Shown piece by piece: positions 20,940 through 31,786 of a DNA stretch of 64,000 nt (its first letter is position 1; every line of letters begins with the position of its first letter). Made by a program: the position numbers and the translations under genes. Location of the stretch: the NCBI GenBank assembly GCA_943331105.2, contig CALQKH020000001.1, forward strand, positions 248,001 through 312,000, in the 5' to 3' direction. Source of the stretch: Akkermansia muciniphila. Lineage in GTDB: Bacteria; Pseudomonadota; Gammaproteobacteria; Burkholderiales; Burkholderiaceae_C. The notes below the pieces were generated by a model. It was not told the DNA's origin. It saw only the letters and a program-made list of their open reading frames with translations, and searched no databases.

Positions 20940-21125
20940 TCAAGCAAGAAACCAGATAACGGACATGCCACCCAGCACCATCAGCATGCCAAAGAGACGA
21001 ATTTGACCATCGTCCATCTTGAGCATTTGCTCAAAAAGGCTTTTCCAGAGCCGCGGTAGAACCATGGGCATCAGCCCTTCCAGAATGAGCATCAAGCCCA
21101 AAGCCAAAAGGAATGAGCCCAACAA
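20940..21125 (-). CDS. DUF2065 small membrane protein (YjeT-like)
   Basis: This 61-residue protein is nearly all hydrophobic: two membrane helices (LLALGLMLILEGLMPMVLP and LFGMLMVLGGMSVIWFLA) joined by a short loop with LFEQMLKMDDGQIR. That layout and motif match DUF2065, which in proteobacteria sits between hflC and hisZ or purA. The function is unknown; the position suggests a link to the HflKC membrane complex. The start is TTG (two adjacent TTG codons), three or six bases after the hflC stop, with only a weak Shine-Dalgarno. Confidence 0.82.
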   Translation of the reverse strand: MLGSFLLALGLMLILEGLMPMVLPRLWKSLFEQMLKMDDGQIRLFGMLMVLGGMSVIWFLA

Positions 21126-21128
21126 ACT

Positions 21129-22028
21129 TTACTTTCGTGAAGGTGCGCTGGAAGGTGTGCCCCGCATGCCTTTGAAAAACTCTGAACTGCCGGGGTCCAG
21201 AACCATGACATCGCCTTTGCTGTTAAAGCTCGATTTGTAAGCTTCCAAGCTTCGATAGAACTGCGCAAATTGTGGGTCACGGCCGAACGATTCAGCGTAC
21301 AAACGGGCGGCCATGGCATCCCCCTCACCTTTGATCTTTTGGGCATCACGGTAAGCATTGGCCACAGTCACCTCACGCTGGCGGTCAGCATCTGCGCGAA
21401 TTTTTTCACCTTCAGCAGCACCGGTCGAGCGCAGCTCGTTGGCGACACGCTTTCGCTCAGCTTCCATGCGTCGGTAAACCGATTCAGTGATCGTGTCGAC
21501 ATAATCTGCACGGGTGATGCGAACGTCCACCACATCGACGCCCCAAGGCTTGGCACCACGGACAACTGCCAAAACATCTTCCTTGACATCGTCCATCAAT
21601 TCTTCACGCTTGAGCGACAACAAGTCCTTGACCGTGCGCTTGTTGATTTGCTCTTGGAAAGCGTTGCGAACAACACGGTTGAGCTGGCTGGTACCGGCCT
21701 TTTCATCCAAACCCACATTTCGAATGTAGGCCTGAGGGTCGGTGATTCGCCAGCGGACATACCAATCGATCACCACACGTTGCTTTTCAGCCGTGAGCAT
21801 GGGTTCGTTATCCGGGCTGTCCAAGGTGAGCAAGCGCTTGTCAATGTAGTTGACATTTTGGAGGGGTGGAGGCAATTTGAAATGCAAACCAGGTTCGGTG
21901 ATCACTTCTTTGATCTGACCCAAAGCGTAAACAACGCCAAACTGACGTTGATCCACCACGAAAAGCGTTGAACTCAAAAGCGCAAACAAAACCAGTGCGC
22001 TGGAAATCCACAATCCGATGCGATTCAT
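21129..22028 (-). CDS. hflC: HflC, FtsH-protease modulator (SPFH/band 7)
   Basis: HflC and HflK form a large membrane complex around the FtsH protease and limit its access to substrates. The 299-residue protein has an N-terminal anchor (GLWISSALVLFALLSSTLFV) and a periplasmic SPFH domain with DQRQFGVVYALGQIKEVITE. It ends in a helical region with the conserved YVDTITESVYRRMEAERKRVAN. Expected length and order (after hflK, 11 bases apart). Confidence 0.96.
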   Translation of the reverse strand: MNRIGLWISSALVLFALLSSTLFVVDQRQFGVVYALGQIKEVITEPGLHFKLPPPLQNVNYIDKRLLTLDSPDNEPMLTAEKQRVVIDWYVRWRITDPQAYIRNVGLDEKAGTSQLNRVVRNAFQEQINKRTVKDLLSLKREELMDDVKEDVLAVVRGAKPWGVDVVDVRITRADYVDTITESVYRRMEAERKRVANELRSTGAAEGEKIRADADRQREVTVANAYRDAQKIKGEGDAMAARLYAESFGRDPQFAQFYRSLEAYKSSFNSKGDVMVLDPGSSEFFKGMRGTPSSAPSRK

Positions 22029-22039
22029 TTTCTTAGTCC

Positions 22040-23416
22040 TTATCGTGGATCGCGGTCGCGCGAACGTTGTGTATCCCTGGAGCGCGTTTCAGTTGAAACT
22101 GAGTTGGTACTGCCACCAGTGGCTGGCGCGGAGTCCATGATGGGGGGGGGGACCTGGGACACCTGCTGCATGATTTTGTCAAGCGGTAGGTACAACAAGT
22201 TCGAGCCCTGTTTACTGTCCACCAAGACTTTGGTCACGTTGCTGTAAATCTGCTGCATGGTGTCTGTGTACATGCGATCGCGCATGACTTGCGGCGCTTT
22301 TTGATACTCAGGCAAGATGGTTTTAAATCGCTGCGAATCGCCTTCAGCTTGCGCCACGATACGTTCACGGTAAGCGTCTGCCTCTTCCTTCAAGCGAGAG
22401 GCCGCACCCACTGCGCGAGGCACAACATCATTGGCATAGGCCTGAGCTTCATTTTTTGCACGCTCACGCTCTTGGCCTGCTTTTAAAACATCGTCAAATG
22501 CGGACTGAACTTGCTCGGGTGGGCGAACACCCCCCTGTTGCAAATTGATGCCTACCACTTCGATACCGACCTTGTACAGATCAAGAATGGTCTGCATTTT
22601 TTCGCGCACGCGTGGGGCAATTTGATCGCGCTCCTCAGCCAAAGCCGAGTCCATTCGCATCTTGCCAACCACCTCACGCACAGCAGTTTCTGCAGACTGA
22701 ATAACGGCTTGTGTTGGGTCGCGGCTTTCGAAAAGGTAAGCGCGCGCATCATTCAAACGGTATTGAACAGCAAACTTGATCTCAACAATGTTTTCATCTT
22801 CGGTCAGCATGGCCGACTCACGCAGGCCCGTGGCTTTGATGATGTTGTCCCGGCCAATGTCAACCGATCGGATTTGGGTCACAAAAACCAACTCATGGCG
22901 TTGGACTGGATAAGGCATACGCCAATTAAAACCGGCGTTGACCGTAGAGTGGTACTTCCCAAACTGAGTGATCACAGCCTGCTGACCTTCTTGCACAATG
23001 AAGAAGCCCGTTGCCAACCAAACCAGCAAAGCGCCACCCAAGATGACTCCAATGCCCAAGTTCTTGATGAAGGCCGGAATTTCAGGCCCCCCCGAACCTC
23101 CGCCAGAGCCGCTGGGGCCTTGAGGCCGCTGGGGTCCGCCATTGCCACCAAAAATTTGACCCAGTTTACGGTTGAAGTCACGCCACAGCTCATCGAGATC
23201 AGGTGGACCGCTTTGCTGCTGAGGGTTGCGTCCGGAGGGCTGTTGCCAAGCATCAGGCTTGGGCCCCGGTGGCGGCACATCGTTGTTGGGTTTGGCACCC
23301 GAATCGTTGGACGGCTTGTCGTCGTCACGACCCCAACGAGGGTCGTTCAGATTGAACATGCCTCGAATCTTTGCAGGCAGCAAGGACCATCGAAGGGGGG
23401 GAAGGTGGAAATTCAT
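22040..23416 (-). CDS. hflK: HflK, FtsH-protease modulator (SPFH/band 7)
   Basis: Partner of HflC, 458 residues. A cytoplasmic, Pro/Gly/Asn/Gln-rich N-terminus contains FNLNDPRWGRDDDKP, the HflK N-terminal signature. A single membrane helix follows (LGIGVILGGALLVWLATGFF, around 120-142), then the SPFH domain with GQQAVITQFGKYHSTVNAGF. The C-terminal tail is low-complexity and charged. The start could instead be the ATG at 23359, directly before FNLNDPRW. The longer form is given, though no strong Shine-Dalgarno supports either. Confidence 0.94.
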   Translation of the reverse strand: MNFHLPPLRWSLLPAKIRGMFNLNDPRWGRDDDKPSNDSGAKPNNDVPPPGPKPDAWQQPSGRNPQQQSGPPDLDELWRDFNRKLGQIFGGNGGPQRPQGPSGSGGGSGGPEIPAFIKNLGIGVILGGALLVWLATGFFIVQEGQQAVITQFGKYHSTVNAGFNWRMPYPVQRHELVFVTQIRSVDIGRDNIIKATGLRESAMLTEDENIVEIKFAVQYRLNDARAYLFESRDPTQAVIQSAETAVREVVGKMRMDSALAEERDQIAPRVREKMQTILDLYKVGIEVVGINLQQGGVRPPEQVQSAFDDVLKAGQERERAKNEAQAYANDVVPRAVGAASRLKEEADAYRERIVAQAEGDSQRFKTILPEYQKAPQVMRDRMYTDTMQQIYSNVTKVLVDSKQGSNLLYLPLDKIMQQVSQVPPPIMDSAPATGGSTNSVSTETRSRDTQRSRDRDPR

Positions 23417-23472
23417 GGTGATAAATCTTTGTCTATGTGACGAAACAGCATTGTGCCGAAAATGAAAGCCTC

Positions 23473-24660
23473 TCAGGGCATGTCATCCTCATATTCCCGG
23501 CCAATGTCACGGGGATCAGTTTCTGATAGTGAGATCACGGGCAAAACAATCTTGACAATGTCCGAAAGAACGGTCCGCAAGACGGACAGGCCCAAACCAC
23601 TTTGAGCACTTAGAAAGACACGAGAAACAGGCTTGCCGTCCAACTCGTATTGATCTTGCATATGAAGGGGGTAGCTCGCACGGTCTAATGCGTCAATTTT
23701 ATTGAAAACCAACAACTGTGGGACTTGATCTGCGCCAATTTCGGACAGAACTTTTTGCACTTCATACATCTGCTCGGGAAAATCTGGATTTGAGGCATCC
23801 ACCACATGAATCAACAAGTCAGCATCGGTGGCTTCTTGCAAGGTGGCTTGAAAAGCCTCCACCAAGCCGTGCGGTAAATCACGGATAAAACCCACCGTGT
23901 CTGACAAGGAAACTGAACGGCCTGCTTCACCCAAGTACAGCTGCCGAGTGGTGGTGTCCAGCGTTGCAAAAAGTTGGTCGGCTGCATAAGCCCTGGCTTT
24001 GACCAAAGCATTAAACAGTGTGGACTTTCCGGCATTGGTATAGCCCACCAAAGAAATATTGAAGGTATCCCGGCGATCGCGTTGACGCCTCTGGGTACTG
24101 CGCTGGCGCTTGACTTTGATCAATCGCTCCTTGATGCGTTTGATCGAGTCTTGGATCATGCGCTTGTCCAGTTCGATCTGCGTCTCACCTGGGCCGCCGC
24201 GCATGCCGATGCCGCCACTTTGGCGTTCTAAGTGAGACCAACGCCGAACCAAACGGGTACTCAGGTATTGCTGACGGGCCAATTCGACCTGCAATTTACC
24301 TTCGTGGCTGCGGGCTCGTTGTCCGAAAATTTCAAGAATCAGCAAAGTGCGGTCGTTGACCGGCAAACCGATGTGTCGTTCAAGATTGCGCTGCTGTGCA
24401 GGACTCAAGGCTTGGTCAAAAAGAATTTCAACCGCTCCGTGAAGCAATGCCATCGCTTTGATTTCTTCGGCTTTGCCTGTGCCCACAAAAAGAGCGGCGT
24501 CAGGGGCTTTTCGTTTGCACGTCAAACGAGCAACAGGCAGCAAACCGGCCGTTTTAGCGAGCAGCCCCAATTCAACCAGATCGGCATCAAAGTGCGGCAA
24601 ACCAAAATCAACACCGATCAAAAGCGTCGGTGCTGTTTTTTTAATGGATGCATCAGACAA
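23473..24660 (-). CDS. hflX: Ribosome-associated GTPase HflX
   Basis: HflX splits stalled or heat-damaged 70S ribosomes. The 395-residue protein has the HflX N-terminal domain (TLLIGVDFGLP, ALFVGTGKAEEIK, VNDRTLLILEIFGQRA). A coiled linker with GGIGMRGGPGETQIELDKR follows, then the G domain: GYTNAGKSTLFN (G1), LDTTTRQLYL (G2), DTVGFIRDLP (G3) and FNKID (G4). The frame is open 80 codons further, but that would run through hfq in another frame. A TTG at 24660 preceded by AAAGG (nine bases) is the likely start. It follows hfq as in many proteobacteria. Confidence 0.94.
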   Translation of the reverse strand: MSDASIKKTAPTLLIGVDFGLPHFDADLVELGLLAKTAGLLPVARLTCKRKAPDAALFVGTGKAEEIKAMALLHGAVEILFDQALSPAQQRNLERHIGLPVNDRTLLILEIFGQRARSHEGKLQVELARQQYLSTRLVRRWSHLERQSGGIGMRGGPGETQIELDKRMIQDSIKRIKERLIKVKRQRSTQRRQRDRRDTFNISLVGYTNAGKSTLFNALVKARAYAADQLFATLDTTTRQLYLGEAGRSVSLSDTVGFIRDLPHGLVEAFQATLQEATDADLLIHVVDASNPDFPEQMYEVQKVLSEIGADQVPQLLVFNKIDALDRASYPLHMQDQYELDGKPVSRVFLSAQSGLGLSVLRTVLSDIVKIVLPVISLSETDPRDIGREYEDDMP

Positions 24661-24712
24661 AATCAGCAACCTTTGGTGGCCAGAGAAGCCACCCAAACCA
24701 CAAAGGGCATGG

Positions 24713-24958
24713 TCAGGCTGTGATTTCGCCGGTTTCAGGCGTGCTGAAAGTGACAGAGCGACCTGGAACGATGGTCGAAATAGCGTGTTTGTAGACCATC
24801 TGGGTGACGGTGTTGCGCAGCAACACAACATATTGATCGAAGGACTCAATTTGACCCTGCAGTTTGATGCCGTTGACCAGATAAATGGACACTGGCACAT
24901 GCTCTTTGCGCAGTGCGTTCAAGAAGGGGTCTTGCAAAAGTTGGCCTTTATTGCTCAC
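24713..24958 (-). CDS. hfq: RNA chaperone Hfq
   Basis: Hfq is a hexameric Sm-like protein that pairs small RNAs with mRNAs. The 81-residue protein begins [20 protein letters not shown]. It has the Sm1 region ([20 protein letters not shown]) and the Sm2 signature [12 protein letters not shown]. The start is GTG, with GGAG six bases upstream; longer in-frame starts would invade the 88-base gap after der. The C-terminal tail is short, as in many betaproteobacteria. Confidence 0.97.
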   Translation of the reverse strand: MSNKGQLLQDPFLNALRKEHVPVSIYLVNGIKLQGQIESFDQYVVLLRNTVTQMVYKHAISTIVPGRSVTFSTPETGEITA

Positions 24959-25046
24959 GATATGCTCCGTGTTCAGAAGTTTGAAAGTCTTGACCTTACC
25001 ACAGGGCCTGTGGTGACCATTTGAGATGAGATGAATCCCTCGAGCC

Positions 25047-26387
25047 TCAACTGGATTCCTTATCAGCAAAGGGATTGGTCGATGTTTTCATCTCGATCCG
25101 AAGTGGCGTTCCTGAAAGGTTGAAGGCCTTGCGAAAACGCCCCTCTAAAAACCGCTTGTAAGTGTCAGTAACGTGCTCCAGCGAATTGCCGTGAACCACA
25201 ATCACTGGGGGATTCATTCCCCCTTGGTGGGCATAACGCAGTTTAGGACGGAACATGCCACCGCGTTGCGGACTTTGGAACTGAACAGCCTCCAACAACA
25301 AGCGCGTCAAAATCGGCGTGCTCATCTTGCACATCGCCGCCTTGTGAGCCTGAACGATTGAAGCCCATACAGGACCTAAACCTTGGCGTTTTTTGGCCGA
25401 AATGAAGTGCATGTTCGCAAAGCTCAAAAACGGCAAGCGTGTTTCGATTGAGCGTTGCACCAATTGACGCTGGTATTCGTCAACCGCGTCCCACTTGTTG
25501 ACGGCCAAAACCATGGCACGGCCACTTTCAAGGGCATAACCAGCAATGTGCGCATCTTGGTCGGTCACGCCCTGCTCAGCATCCAGGAGCAAGAGCACAA
25601 CGTTGGCCGACTCAATGGCTTGCAGCGTTTTGACCACTGAAAACTTTTCGATCGCCTCAAACACTTTGCCTTTACGACGCAAACCAGCGGTATCAATCAA
25701 CTCAAATTTCTGACCTTGCTTTTCAAACGGCACCGAGATCGCATCGCGTGTGGTGCCGGGCATATCGAACGCAACCAAACGTTCTTCGCCCAACCAGGTA
25801 TTGATCAGGGTTGACTTGCCCACGTTGGGGCGACCCGCCACGGCGAGCTTGATGACCGAGGGGTCATCTTCGGTCTCTTCGGGTTCATCGGGCAGGTTCA
25901 GCGATTCAAATGCCAACTCGACCAAGCCACGCGTACCTTGACCGTGAGCAGCCGAAATGGCGATCACCTCTCCCAAGCCCAGCTCGTAGAACTCCGTCAG
26001 TTGAATGCCTTCGAGCATGCCCTCAGCTTTGTTGGCGACCAGCAAAGTGGGTTTGCCAATTTTGCGCAGGTATTTGGCAATGTCGTGGTCTTGTGCTGAC
26101 AGCCCGCCGCGTGCATCCACCACAAAGATCACCATGTCAGCTTCAGCAACAGCTTGCTGCGTTTGCTTGGCCATTTCTTTGTAGATACCGGTGCTGGCGT
26201 CCGGCTCAAAGCCCCCGGTGTCGATAACGATAAATTCTTGGCGACCTTGTTTGCCATTGCCGTAGTGGCGGTCGCGAGTCAGACCCGCAAAATCAGCCAC
26301 GATGGCATCGCGGCTTTTGGTCAGGCGGTTAAAGAGGGTCGATTTGCCCACATTGGGGCGGCCAACGAGGGCCAATACGGGTTTCAC
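25047..26387 (-). CDS. der: Ribosome biogenesis GTPase Der (EngA)
   Basis: Der is an essential double GTPase that acts in 50S assembly. The 446-residue protein has two G domains, each opening with a P-loop ([17 protein letters not shown] and [17 protein letters not shown]). Switch motifs DTGGFE and DTAGLR are visible, along with NKAEG and NKWDAVD. A C-terminal KH-like domain ends the protein. It lies between bamB and hfq, the conserved betaproteobacterial position. Confidence 0.98.
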   Translation of the reverse strand: MKPVLALVGRPNVGKSTLFNRLTKSRDAIVADFAGLTRDRHYGNGKQGRQEFIVIDTGGFEPDASTGIYKEMAKQTQQAVAEADMVIFVVDARGGLSAQDHDIAKYLRKIGKPTLLVANKAEGMLEGIQLTEFYELGLGEVIAISAAHGQGTRGLVELAFESLNLPDEPEETEDDPSVIKLAVAGRPNVGKSTLINTWLGEERLVAFDMPGTTRDAISVPFEKQGQKFELIDTAGLRRKGKVFEAIEKFSVVKTLQAIESANVVLLLLDAEQGVTDQDAHIAGYALESGRAMVLAVNKWDAVDEYQRQLVQRSIETRLPFLSFANMHFISAKKRQGLGPVWASIVQAHKAAMCKMSTPILTRLLLEAVQFQSPQRGGMFRPKLRYAHQGGMNPPVIVVHGNSLEHVTDTYKRFLEGRFRKAFNLSGTPLRIEMKTSTNPFADKESS

Positions 26388-26406
26388 TTAAAAATTTTCC
26401 GATCCA

Positions 26407-27537
26407 TCATTCAGGGCGAAAACCATGAACGCCCCCGGTGCGTGTCACCACCACCAACATCTGCCCAGACCAAATTGGCTTGCCCATGATGGCACTGCTG
26501 TCTGTGGCCACGCGTTGCAAAGCTTGACCATTTTGTGGCGATAAAAAGTGAAGCCAACCCTCTTGATCGCCCACCACCACCGCATTGTTCAAAAGCAAAG
26601 GCATGCTCAGACCGCGAAAGCGCAAAGCGTCTTGCGTCCAAAGTGGGTTGCCCGTGCTGCGCTGCCAAGCCAATACTTTGCCATCCGACTCCGATCCCAC
26701 CAAAATTTGTTCGTTGCCATCCAGACCTTGATGGCCTTGGGCGGGACGGGACCACGCCATGCGTCCCGTCAGACCGTCCAAACAGGCGACAGCCGTTTGG
26801 AAAGAGCGAACACAAACGAGATTGCCTTGACGACTGGTACCGGCCACCAAATCAACCAAGCGCTCAACTTCATTGGTGCCGCGGGTCACGCCCACCAAAG
26901 TTTCCCAGCGCACAGCGCCTGTCAATGGATTGAGAGAGGCCAGTCGCCCCCCCCACCCGACCAAGAGGTTGTCCCCGAGAGGCATCAACAGGCCCGCTTG
27001 ACGAAGCAACAAAGGATCGCTGGGACGCTGTTGGCCCCAAAGTCGTTGCCCGGTGTCGGCATCAAAAGCCGTCACGGCTCTGTCGCCGGTCATCACAAAC
27101 ACGCGATCACCAGCAACCAACGGAGGGGTGTAAGACAAGGCAGGCAAAACATGCCGCCACAAAACCTTGCCCGCCTCGGCAACCACCAATTCATTGGCCT
27201 GGGTCACCACTGCAAAGCGGCGACCGTCGCCCCCCACACCCGCTTGGATCGGCGCGTTCAGATTAAGGCGCCAAATATCACGGCCATTGAGAACATCGAT
27301 CAAGGCCAGCTGGCCTTGCGAAGAGGCCAACGCCATCTGCTGCCCATGCACGGAAGGAAGCAACTGTGGTGACACGGACCCGATTTGGCTCTTCCAAACC
27401 GGTTGAACTTTGAAAGTACCACTGACTGCAGGCAAAGGCGAAGCCTTGGGTTTTTCAGGTGCACTCGAACAAGCACCCACAAGCAAGGCCGCAGCCACAA
27501 GCATGAGACGCGACACCACTGAAAACATAGGCGCCAT
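26407..27537 (-). CDS. bamB: Outer membrane assembly lipoprotein BamB
   Basis: BamB is a beta-propeller lipoprotein of the BAM complex that inserts outer-membrane proteins. The 376-residue precursor has a signal peptide ending in a lipobox (LLVGACSS, Cys23). Repeated PQQ-like blades follow, such as GRDIWRLNLNAPIQAGVG, DTGQRLWGQQRPSDPLLLRQ and STGNPLWTQDALRFRG. The ATG overlaps the yfgM stop as TGATG, which supports this start over a GTG one codon upstream. BamD is at 36590-37399. Confidence 0.95.
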   Translation of the reverse strand: MAPMFSVVSRLMLVAAALLVGACSSAPEKPKASPLPAVSGTFKVQPVWKSQIGSVSPQLLPSVHGQQMALASSQGQLALIDVLNGRDIWRLNLNAPIQAGVGGDGRRFAVVTQANELVVAEAGKVLWRHVLPALSYTPPLVAGDRVFVMTGDRAVTAFDADTGQRLWGQQRPSDPLLLRQAGLLMPLGDNLLVGWGGRLASLNPLTGAVRWETLVGVTRGTNEVERLVDLVAGTSRQGNLVCVRSFQTAVACLDGLTGRMAWSRPAQGHQGLDGNEQILVGSESDGKVLAWQRSTGNPLWTQDALRFRGLSMPLLLNNAVVVGDQEGWLHFLSPQNGQALQRVATDSSAIMGKPIWSGQMLVVVTRTGGVHGFRPE

Positions 27538-28208
27538 CACTGGGTCTTTCCTGATGATGCTAGAGCTTGTGGATCGACTCCTAAAGCATTGAGTTTGGCT
27601 TCTACCAAACGGCGGTAATCAGGGATCTCGCTCAATTCATCCCATGCTTTTTTATAAGCAGACAAGGCTTCGGGCTTTTGATTTTTGGCTGACAAAACAT
27701 CACCCTTAAAATCCGAAGCCAAACCCATCAAAGATGGTACGAAGGGCTGAGTCAATTGAGACATGGCCTCATCCATTGACCCATCGTCCAATAAAAGAGC
27801 AGCCAAACGGAGTCGGGCAATGTCACGATAAGCTGGCTCTGGCGCAGCACCCACCACCCATTTCAGGGCTGCTTGCGCCTCAGCAGATTTGCCTTGGGTG
27901 CTTAAGAATTTGGCCGCAACCAAAGAGGCCTGATGGGCAAACAAAGTACCGGAGTATTTGTCTTTGATGTCCGCCAAGCTCCGCTGGACCCGCGCCAAAT
28001 CGCCAGCATTGGCCGAACGCTCAACCTCATCGAAGAGAACAGCAGCCTTGGCCGCCTGATCCCGCTGCCAGTATTGGTAGCCGTTCCAAGATGCGTATGC
28101 GCCCAAAACGGCGATCAAAACCCAAGAAATCAGGTTGCCGTATTTCTTCCAAAAATGCTTGATCTGGTCAAGTTGTTCTTGTTCTTCAAGGTCGAGGGCT
28201 TTGGCCAT
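27537..28208 (-). CDS. yfgM: YfgM-like tetratricopeptide membrane protein
   Basis: YfgM is a single-pass protein linked to the SecYEG translocon and periplasmic chaperones. The 223-residue protein begins MAKALDLEEQEQLDQIKHFW and has one membrane helix (LISWVLIAVLGAYASWNGYQ, around 27-47). TPR-like helices (DUF2133/TPR_21) form the periplasmic part. It lies between hisS and bamB as in gamma- and betaproteobacteria and shares a TGATG overlap with bamB. Confidence 0.92.
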   Translation of the reverse strand: MAKALDLEEQEQLDQIKHFWKKYGNLISWVLIAVLGAYASWNGYQYWQRDQAAKAAVLFDEVERSANAGDLARVQRSLADIKDKYSGTLFAHQASLVAAKFLSTQGKSAEAQAALKWVVGAAPEPAYRDIARLRLAALLLDDGSMDEAMSQLTQPFVPSLMGLASDFKGDVLSAKNQKPEALSAYKKAWDELSEIPDYRRLVEAKLNALGVDPQALASSGKTQ

Positions 28209-28232
28209 GGTGTATTGACTATTCGGTAAACA

Positions 28233-29573
28233 TCAAAAGTGTGATTGTAGGCTGTGGGCCCAGTCGGCCACAGTGCCCAAAGACTCGGTGCGCTGAACCC
28301 CTACGCCATCCCGCAAGGATTTAACGGCCACCCGTCCTAAGGCCAATTCTTCGGCCCCAAAAATCAAGGCAAAACGAGCACCAGAGCCATCGGCCTTTTT
28401 AAATTGAGACTTCATGCTGCCCATGCCTTCGCCACTGCCCGAATGCATTTGGGCCGACACGCCGCAAGCTCGCAAGGACTGCAGAACCTGCATGGCCACG
28501 GGCAAGGCCGCGGCTTCTGGAATGATGGCGTAAACATCAGGGGCCAAGTCTGGCAGGGTCTCGCCCTGCTCTTTGATGAGTTCCAACACGCGCTCGACAC
28601 CCAAAGCCCAGCCCACCGCAGGTGACGGCTTACCGCCAACTTGTTCAATCAGGTAGTCATAACGGCCACCGCCGCAAATCGTGCCTTGCGAGCCCAGGCT
28701 CGTGGTGATGAACTCGAACACAGTGAGGTTGTAGTAGTCCATGCCGCGCACCAAGCGCGGGTTGATGGTGAAGACCATGCCATTGGCATCCAAAATCGCC
28801 TTGACCGCGTTGAAGTGCGCCAAAGAGGCCTCACCCAAAAAGTCAAGCAAACGGGGTGCCGCTTCGACCACACTTTGCATGGCCGGATTTTTGGTGTCCA
28901 AAATGCGCAGCGGGTTGCTGTGAAGGCGTCTTTTGGCCTCATCGTCGAGAGCATCCTTGTGCTTTTCAAGGTGAGCGATCAAGGCAGCGCGGTGGGCTTG
29001 GCGCTCGGCCGGCTGCCCCAGACTGTTCAGTTCAAGGCGCACGTCTTTCAGACCCAACACCTTCCACAGGTCATTGGCCAGCAAGATCAGCTCGGCATCC
29101 ACCTCGGCGCCGCCAAACCCAAGCACCTCGGCACCGACTTGGTGAAACTGGCGGTAACGACCACGCTGCGGACGCTCATGCCGAAACATCGGCCCCATGT
29201 AATACAGGCGCTTGCCACCTTCGTAGAGCAAGTTATGCTCAACCACCGCACGCACCAAGCCAGCAGTGCCTTCAGGGCGCAAAGTCAGCTGCTCGCCGTT
29301 CAAGCGGTCTTCAAAGGAATACATTTCCTTTTCAACGATGTCAGTCACTTCGCCCAAGCCGCGCACAAACAAAGCGGTGGGCTCAACGATGGGTAAACGC
29401 ACATTTCTGTAGGCGTAACGCGCCATCAAGGTGCGAACTTGACCCTCCAGCCACTCCCAACGGGCTGCGTCTGGCGGCAAGATATCGTTCATGCCCTTCA
29501 CGCCCACCAGCTTTTGCGGCTTGGTGGCTTTGTCGGATTTTGAAGAGGTGTTTTCTTTCAGCGCGTCGCTCAT
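28233..29573 (-). CDS. hisS: Histidyl-tRNA synthetase
   Basis: A class II aminoacyl-tRNA synthetase that charges tRNA-His, 446 residues. Motif 2 ([20 protein letters not shown]), the His-specific [14 protein letters not shown] and motif 3 ([15 protein letters not shown]) are present, and a C-terminal anticodon-binding domain follows. The N-terminus carries a Lys/Ser-rich extension of about 25 residues ([15 protein letters not shown]) before GMNDILPPD. The ATG overlaps the ispG stop as ATGA. Confidence 0.98.
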   Translation of the reverse strand: MSDALKENTSSKSDKATKPQKLVGVKGMNDILPPDAARWEWLEGQVRTLMARYAYRNVRLPIVEPTALFVRGLGEVTDIVEKEMYSFEDRLNGEQLTLRPEGTAGLVRAVVEHNLLYEGGKRLYYMGPMFRHERPQRGRYRQFHQVGAEVLGFGGAEVDAELILLANDLWKVLGLKDVRLELNSLGQPAERQAHRAALIAHLEKHKDALDDEAKRRLHSNPLRILDTKNPAMQSVVEAAPRLLDFLGEASLAHFNAVKAILDANGMVFTINPRLVRGMDYYNLTVFEFITTSLGSQGTICGGGRYDYLIEQVGGKPSPAVGWALGVERVLELIKEQGETLPDLAPDVYAIIPEAAALPVAMQVLQSLRACGVSAQMHSGSGEGMGSMKSQFKKADGSGARFALIFGAEELALGRVAVKSLRDGVGVQRTESLGTVADWAHSLQSHF

Positions 29574-30859
29574 TTTTGTTCTGCAGATTCGGAACCAAAG
29601 CGGTTCTCAATGTAGTTTTCAACCAGCACCTGAAACTCTTGCGCAATCCCTTCGCCACGCAAAGTCAGGCGCTTTTCGCCATCAATGAATACAGGGGCAG
29701 CTGGCGCCTCACCCGTACCCGGCAGGCTGATGCCGATGTCAGCGTGCTTGCTCTCGCCTGGGCCATTCACGATGCAACCCATCACAGCCACTTTGAGGTT
29801 TTCGACCCCGGGGTAGCGCACACGCCAGACAGGCATTTGTGCACGCAGAAAATCGTCAATTTGTTTAGCCAGCTCTTGGAAAGTGCTGCTGGTGGTGCGA
29901 CCGCAACCGGGGCACGCGGTCACACTGGGCACAAAAATACGCAAACCCAAGGACTGCAAAATCTCAGAAGCGATCACCACCTCTTGCGTGCGGGCCTCGC
30001 CCGGCTGAGGCGTGAGTGACACTCGAATGGTGTCACCAATGCCTTCTTGGAGCAGGACCGACAAGGCAGCAGCAGATGCCACTGTGCCTTTGGTGCCCAT
30101 GCCCGCCTCGGTCAGGCCGAGGTGCAAAACATAATCGGTACGGTGGCCCAGTTCTCGGTACACCGATATCAAGTCCTGCACGCCCGACACCTTGCACGAG
30201 AGTGTGATCTGGTCCCCAGACAAGCCCATGGCTTCAGCCCTTTGGGCAGAAGAAATGGCCGAAGAAATCAGGGCCTCGTACATGACTTGTCGGGCTTCCC
30301 AAGGCGCTGCTCGCTGGCTGTTCAAATCCATCAACTCAGCCAAAAGCTCTTGGTCCAGACTACCCCAATTGACACCAATGCGAATGGGCTTGTTCCAACG
30401 CATAGCGGCTTCGATCATTTGCCCGAACTGAAGATCACGCTTGTCGCCTTTACCCACATTACCTGGATTGATGCGGTATTTGGACAATGCTTCTGCGCAA
30501 GCCGGATAGTCGGTCAACAAACGGTGGCCGTTGTAGTGAAAGTCGCCAATCAAAGGCACATCGATGCCCATTTTGTCAAGCTGATCGCGAATGTGTGGAA
30601 CCGCTTGAGCAGCCTCAGGCGTGTTGACGGTGATGCGCACCATCTCTGAGCCTGCAATCGCCAACTCTTTAACTTGTATGGCCGTGCCAATGACATCCAC
30701 GGTGTCGGTGTTGGTCATGGATTGAACCCTGACAGGTGCCCCACCGCCCACCGTGACCACTTTGGAACCCCAGACAACGCGAGACTGCCTGCTGACTCTC
30801 TTGAGAGGTTTGGCAATTTCAATCGGATGGTCCGATGACGAAGTCAAAACAGAAGACAT
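29570..30859 (-). CDS. ispG: 4-hydroxy-3-methylbut-2-enyl-diphosphate synthase IspG (GcpE)
   Basis: IspG is the [4Fe-4S] enzyme of the penultimate MEP (non-mevalonate) isoprenoid step. The 429-residue protein has the TIM-barrel start ([19 protein letters not shown]) and C-terminal cluster cysteines in [11 protein letters not shown] and [11 protein letters not shown]. It has the long bacterial form, with a middle insert absent from shorter homologues. It lies directly after rodZ (two bases) and overlaps hisS, in the conserved rodZ-ispG-hisS order. Confidence 0.97.
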   Translation of the reverse strand: MSSVLTSSSDHPIEIAKPLKRVSRQSRVVWGSKVVTVGGGAPVRVQSMTNTDTVDVIGTAIQVKELAIAGSEMVRITVNTPEAAQAVPHIRDQLDKMGIDVPLIGDFHYNGHRLLTDYPACAEALSKYRINPGNVGKGDKRDLQFGQMIEAAMRWNKPIRIGVNWGSLDQELLAELMDLNSQRAAPWEARQVMYEALISSAISSAQRAEAMGLSGDQITLSCKVSGVQDLISVYRELGHRTDYVLHLGLTEAGMGTKGTVASAAALSVLLQEGIGDTIRVSLTPQPGEARTQEVVIASEILQSLGLRIFVPSVTACPGCGRTTSSTFQELAKQIDDFLRAQMPVWRVRYPGVENLKVAVMGCIVNGPGESKHADIGISLPGTGEAPAAPVFIDGEKRLTLRGEGIAQEFQVLVENYIENRFGSESAEQK

Positions 30860-30861
30860 GA

Positions 30862-31782
30862 TTACTCCTTCACTTCAAACCGTGCCACGGTCACTTGGGT
30901 ATGTGGCTTCAAATCAAAGGCCTCGCCACGCAGTGTGACGCTCACCGATTGAGCGCGCCCCACCACCACACGAACAGGCAGTGGACTGTCAATCCGGGTG
31001 GTGTCGCCGGCCTTCAAAAGGCCACTCCAGACCACCACATTTTGAGCATCGCGCAATTCCAACCAACTTTCAGCCGAAGCCTTGAAAACCCACGGTGCAG
31101 ATTTGACTGTCGGCCCTGTCAAACCTACGAAAGGATTTTTGATGGCACTGCCCTCTTGCGTCACGGCCAAGAGCGCAGGAACTGGCTCAAGCCCTGAAGG
31201 TGGCAAGCTGACTGACGATGGGCTCAAAGGTTCAGTGCGCGTCTGCGAAAAAGCCCTGTCTGAAGTCGATTGAGTGGGTGCAACACGAATATCTTGAATC
31301 ACGTCAACCCTGGCGTCGCTTTGCGACCAGGGTAATCTGGACAGGTCCAACCAACCCCAATGAAGAGGGGAAGGCATCCAAACAAACGACAATGTCAATG
31401 CCAACAAAAAGGCCCCCAGCCAAAAAACCTTGGATGTCAACTTGGCTTGAAAGGTCCTGCTCTTTTGGGCATGCGTCAGTGTTGACGGTTGCTGAATGTG
31501 TTTCAAGGCAGTTAGCTGACCCGATGGTCGCGGCAACAGAGCCAAAACGGGTACAGGGTCAAGGTTCAACTGCCGGCACACACTGGACGCCAATCCTCGG
31601 TAAAAAACCGGTCCCTTGTCGGCATCAAAGGCATTGGCTTCTAGGGCCTCTAACTGCCGAACAGGCACCTTGAGGTTCACGGACAAAACGGCCACATGAA
31701 CACCCGCCTTCATTCTGGCCTCCCGCAGCATCTGCCCCGCCGTCATGGGGGAGCCCGATTGGTTATCGGAATCGTTGTTCAT
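30862..31782 (-). CDS. rodZ: RodZ-like cytoskeletal membrane protein
   Basis: RodZ links the MreB cytoskeleton to the cell-wall elongation machinery. The 306-residue protein has an N-terminal helix-turn-helix domain ([35 protein letters not shown]). A linker and one membrane helix follow ([19 protein letters not shown], near 128-146), then a Ser/Thr/Pro-rich stretch and a C-terminal DUF4115 domain ([20 protein letters not shown]). The ATG lies four bases from the rlmN stop, with no gene between. In many relatives pilF occupies that spot. Confidence 0.9.
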   Translation of the reverse strand: MNNDSDNQSGSPMTAGQMLREARMKAGVHVAVLSVNLKVPVRQLEALEANAFDADKGPVFYRGLASSVCRQLNLDPVPVLALLPRPSGQLTALKHIQQPSTLTHAQKSRTFQAKLTSKVFWLGAFLLALTLSFVWMPSPLHWGWLDLSRLPWSQSDARVDVIQDIRVAPTQSTSDRAFSQTRTEPLSPSSVSLPPSGLEPVPALLAVTQEGSAIKNPFVGLTGPTVKSAPWVFKASAESWLELRDAQNVVVWSGLLKAGDTTRIDSPLPVRVVVGRAQSVSVTLRGEAFDLKPHTQVTVARFEVKE

Positions 31783-31786
31783 TCGG

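Noticed and set aside
24661..24900. 80-codon upstream extension of hflX
   Set aside because: It lies over hfq and does not resemble HflX; TTG with AAAGG at 24660 fits the family start.
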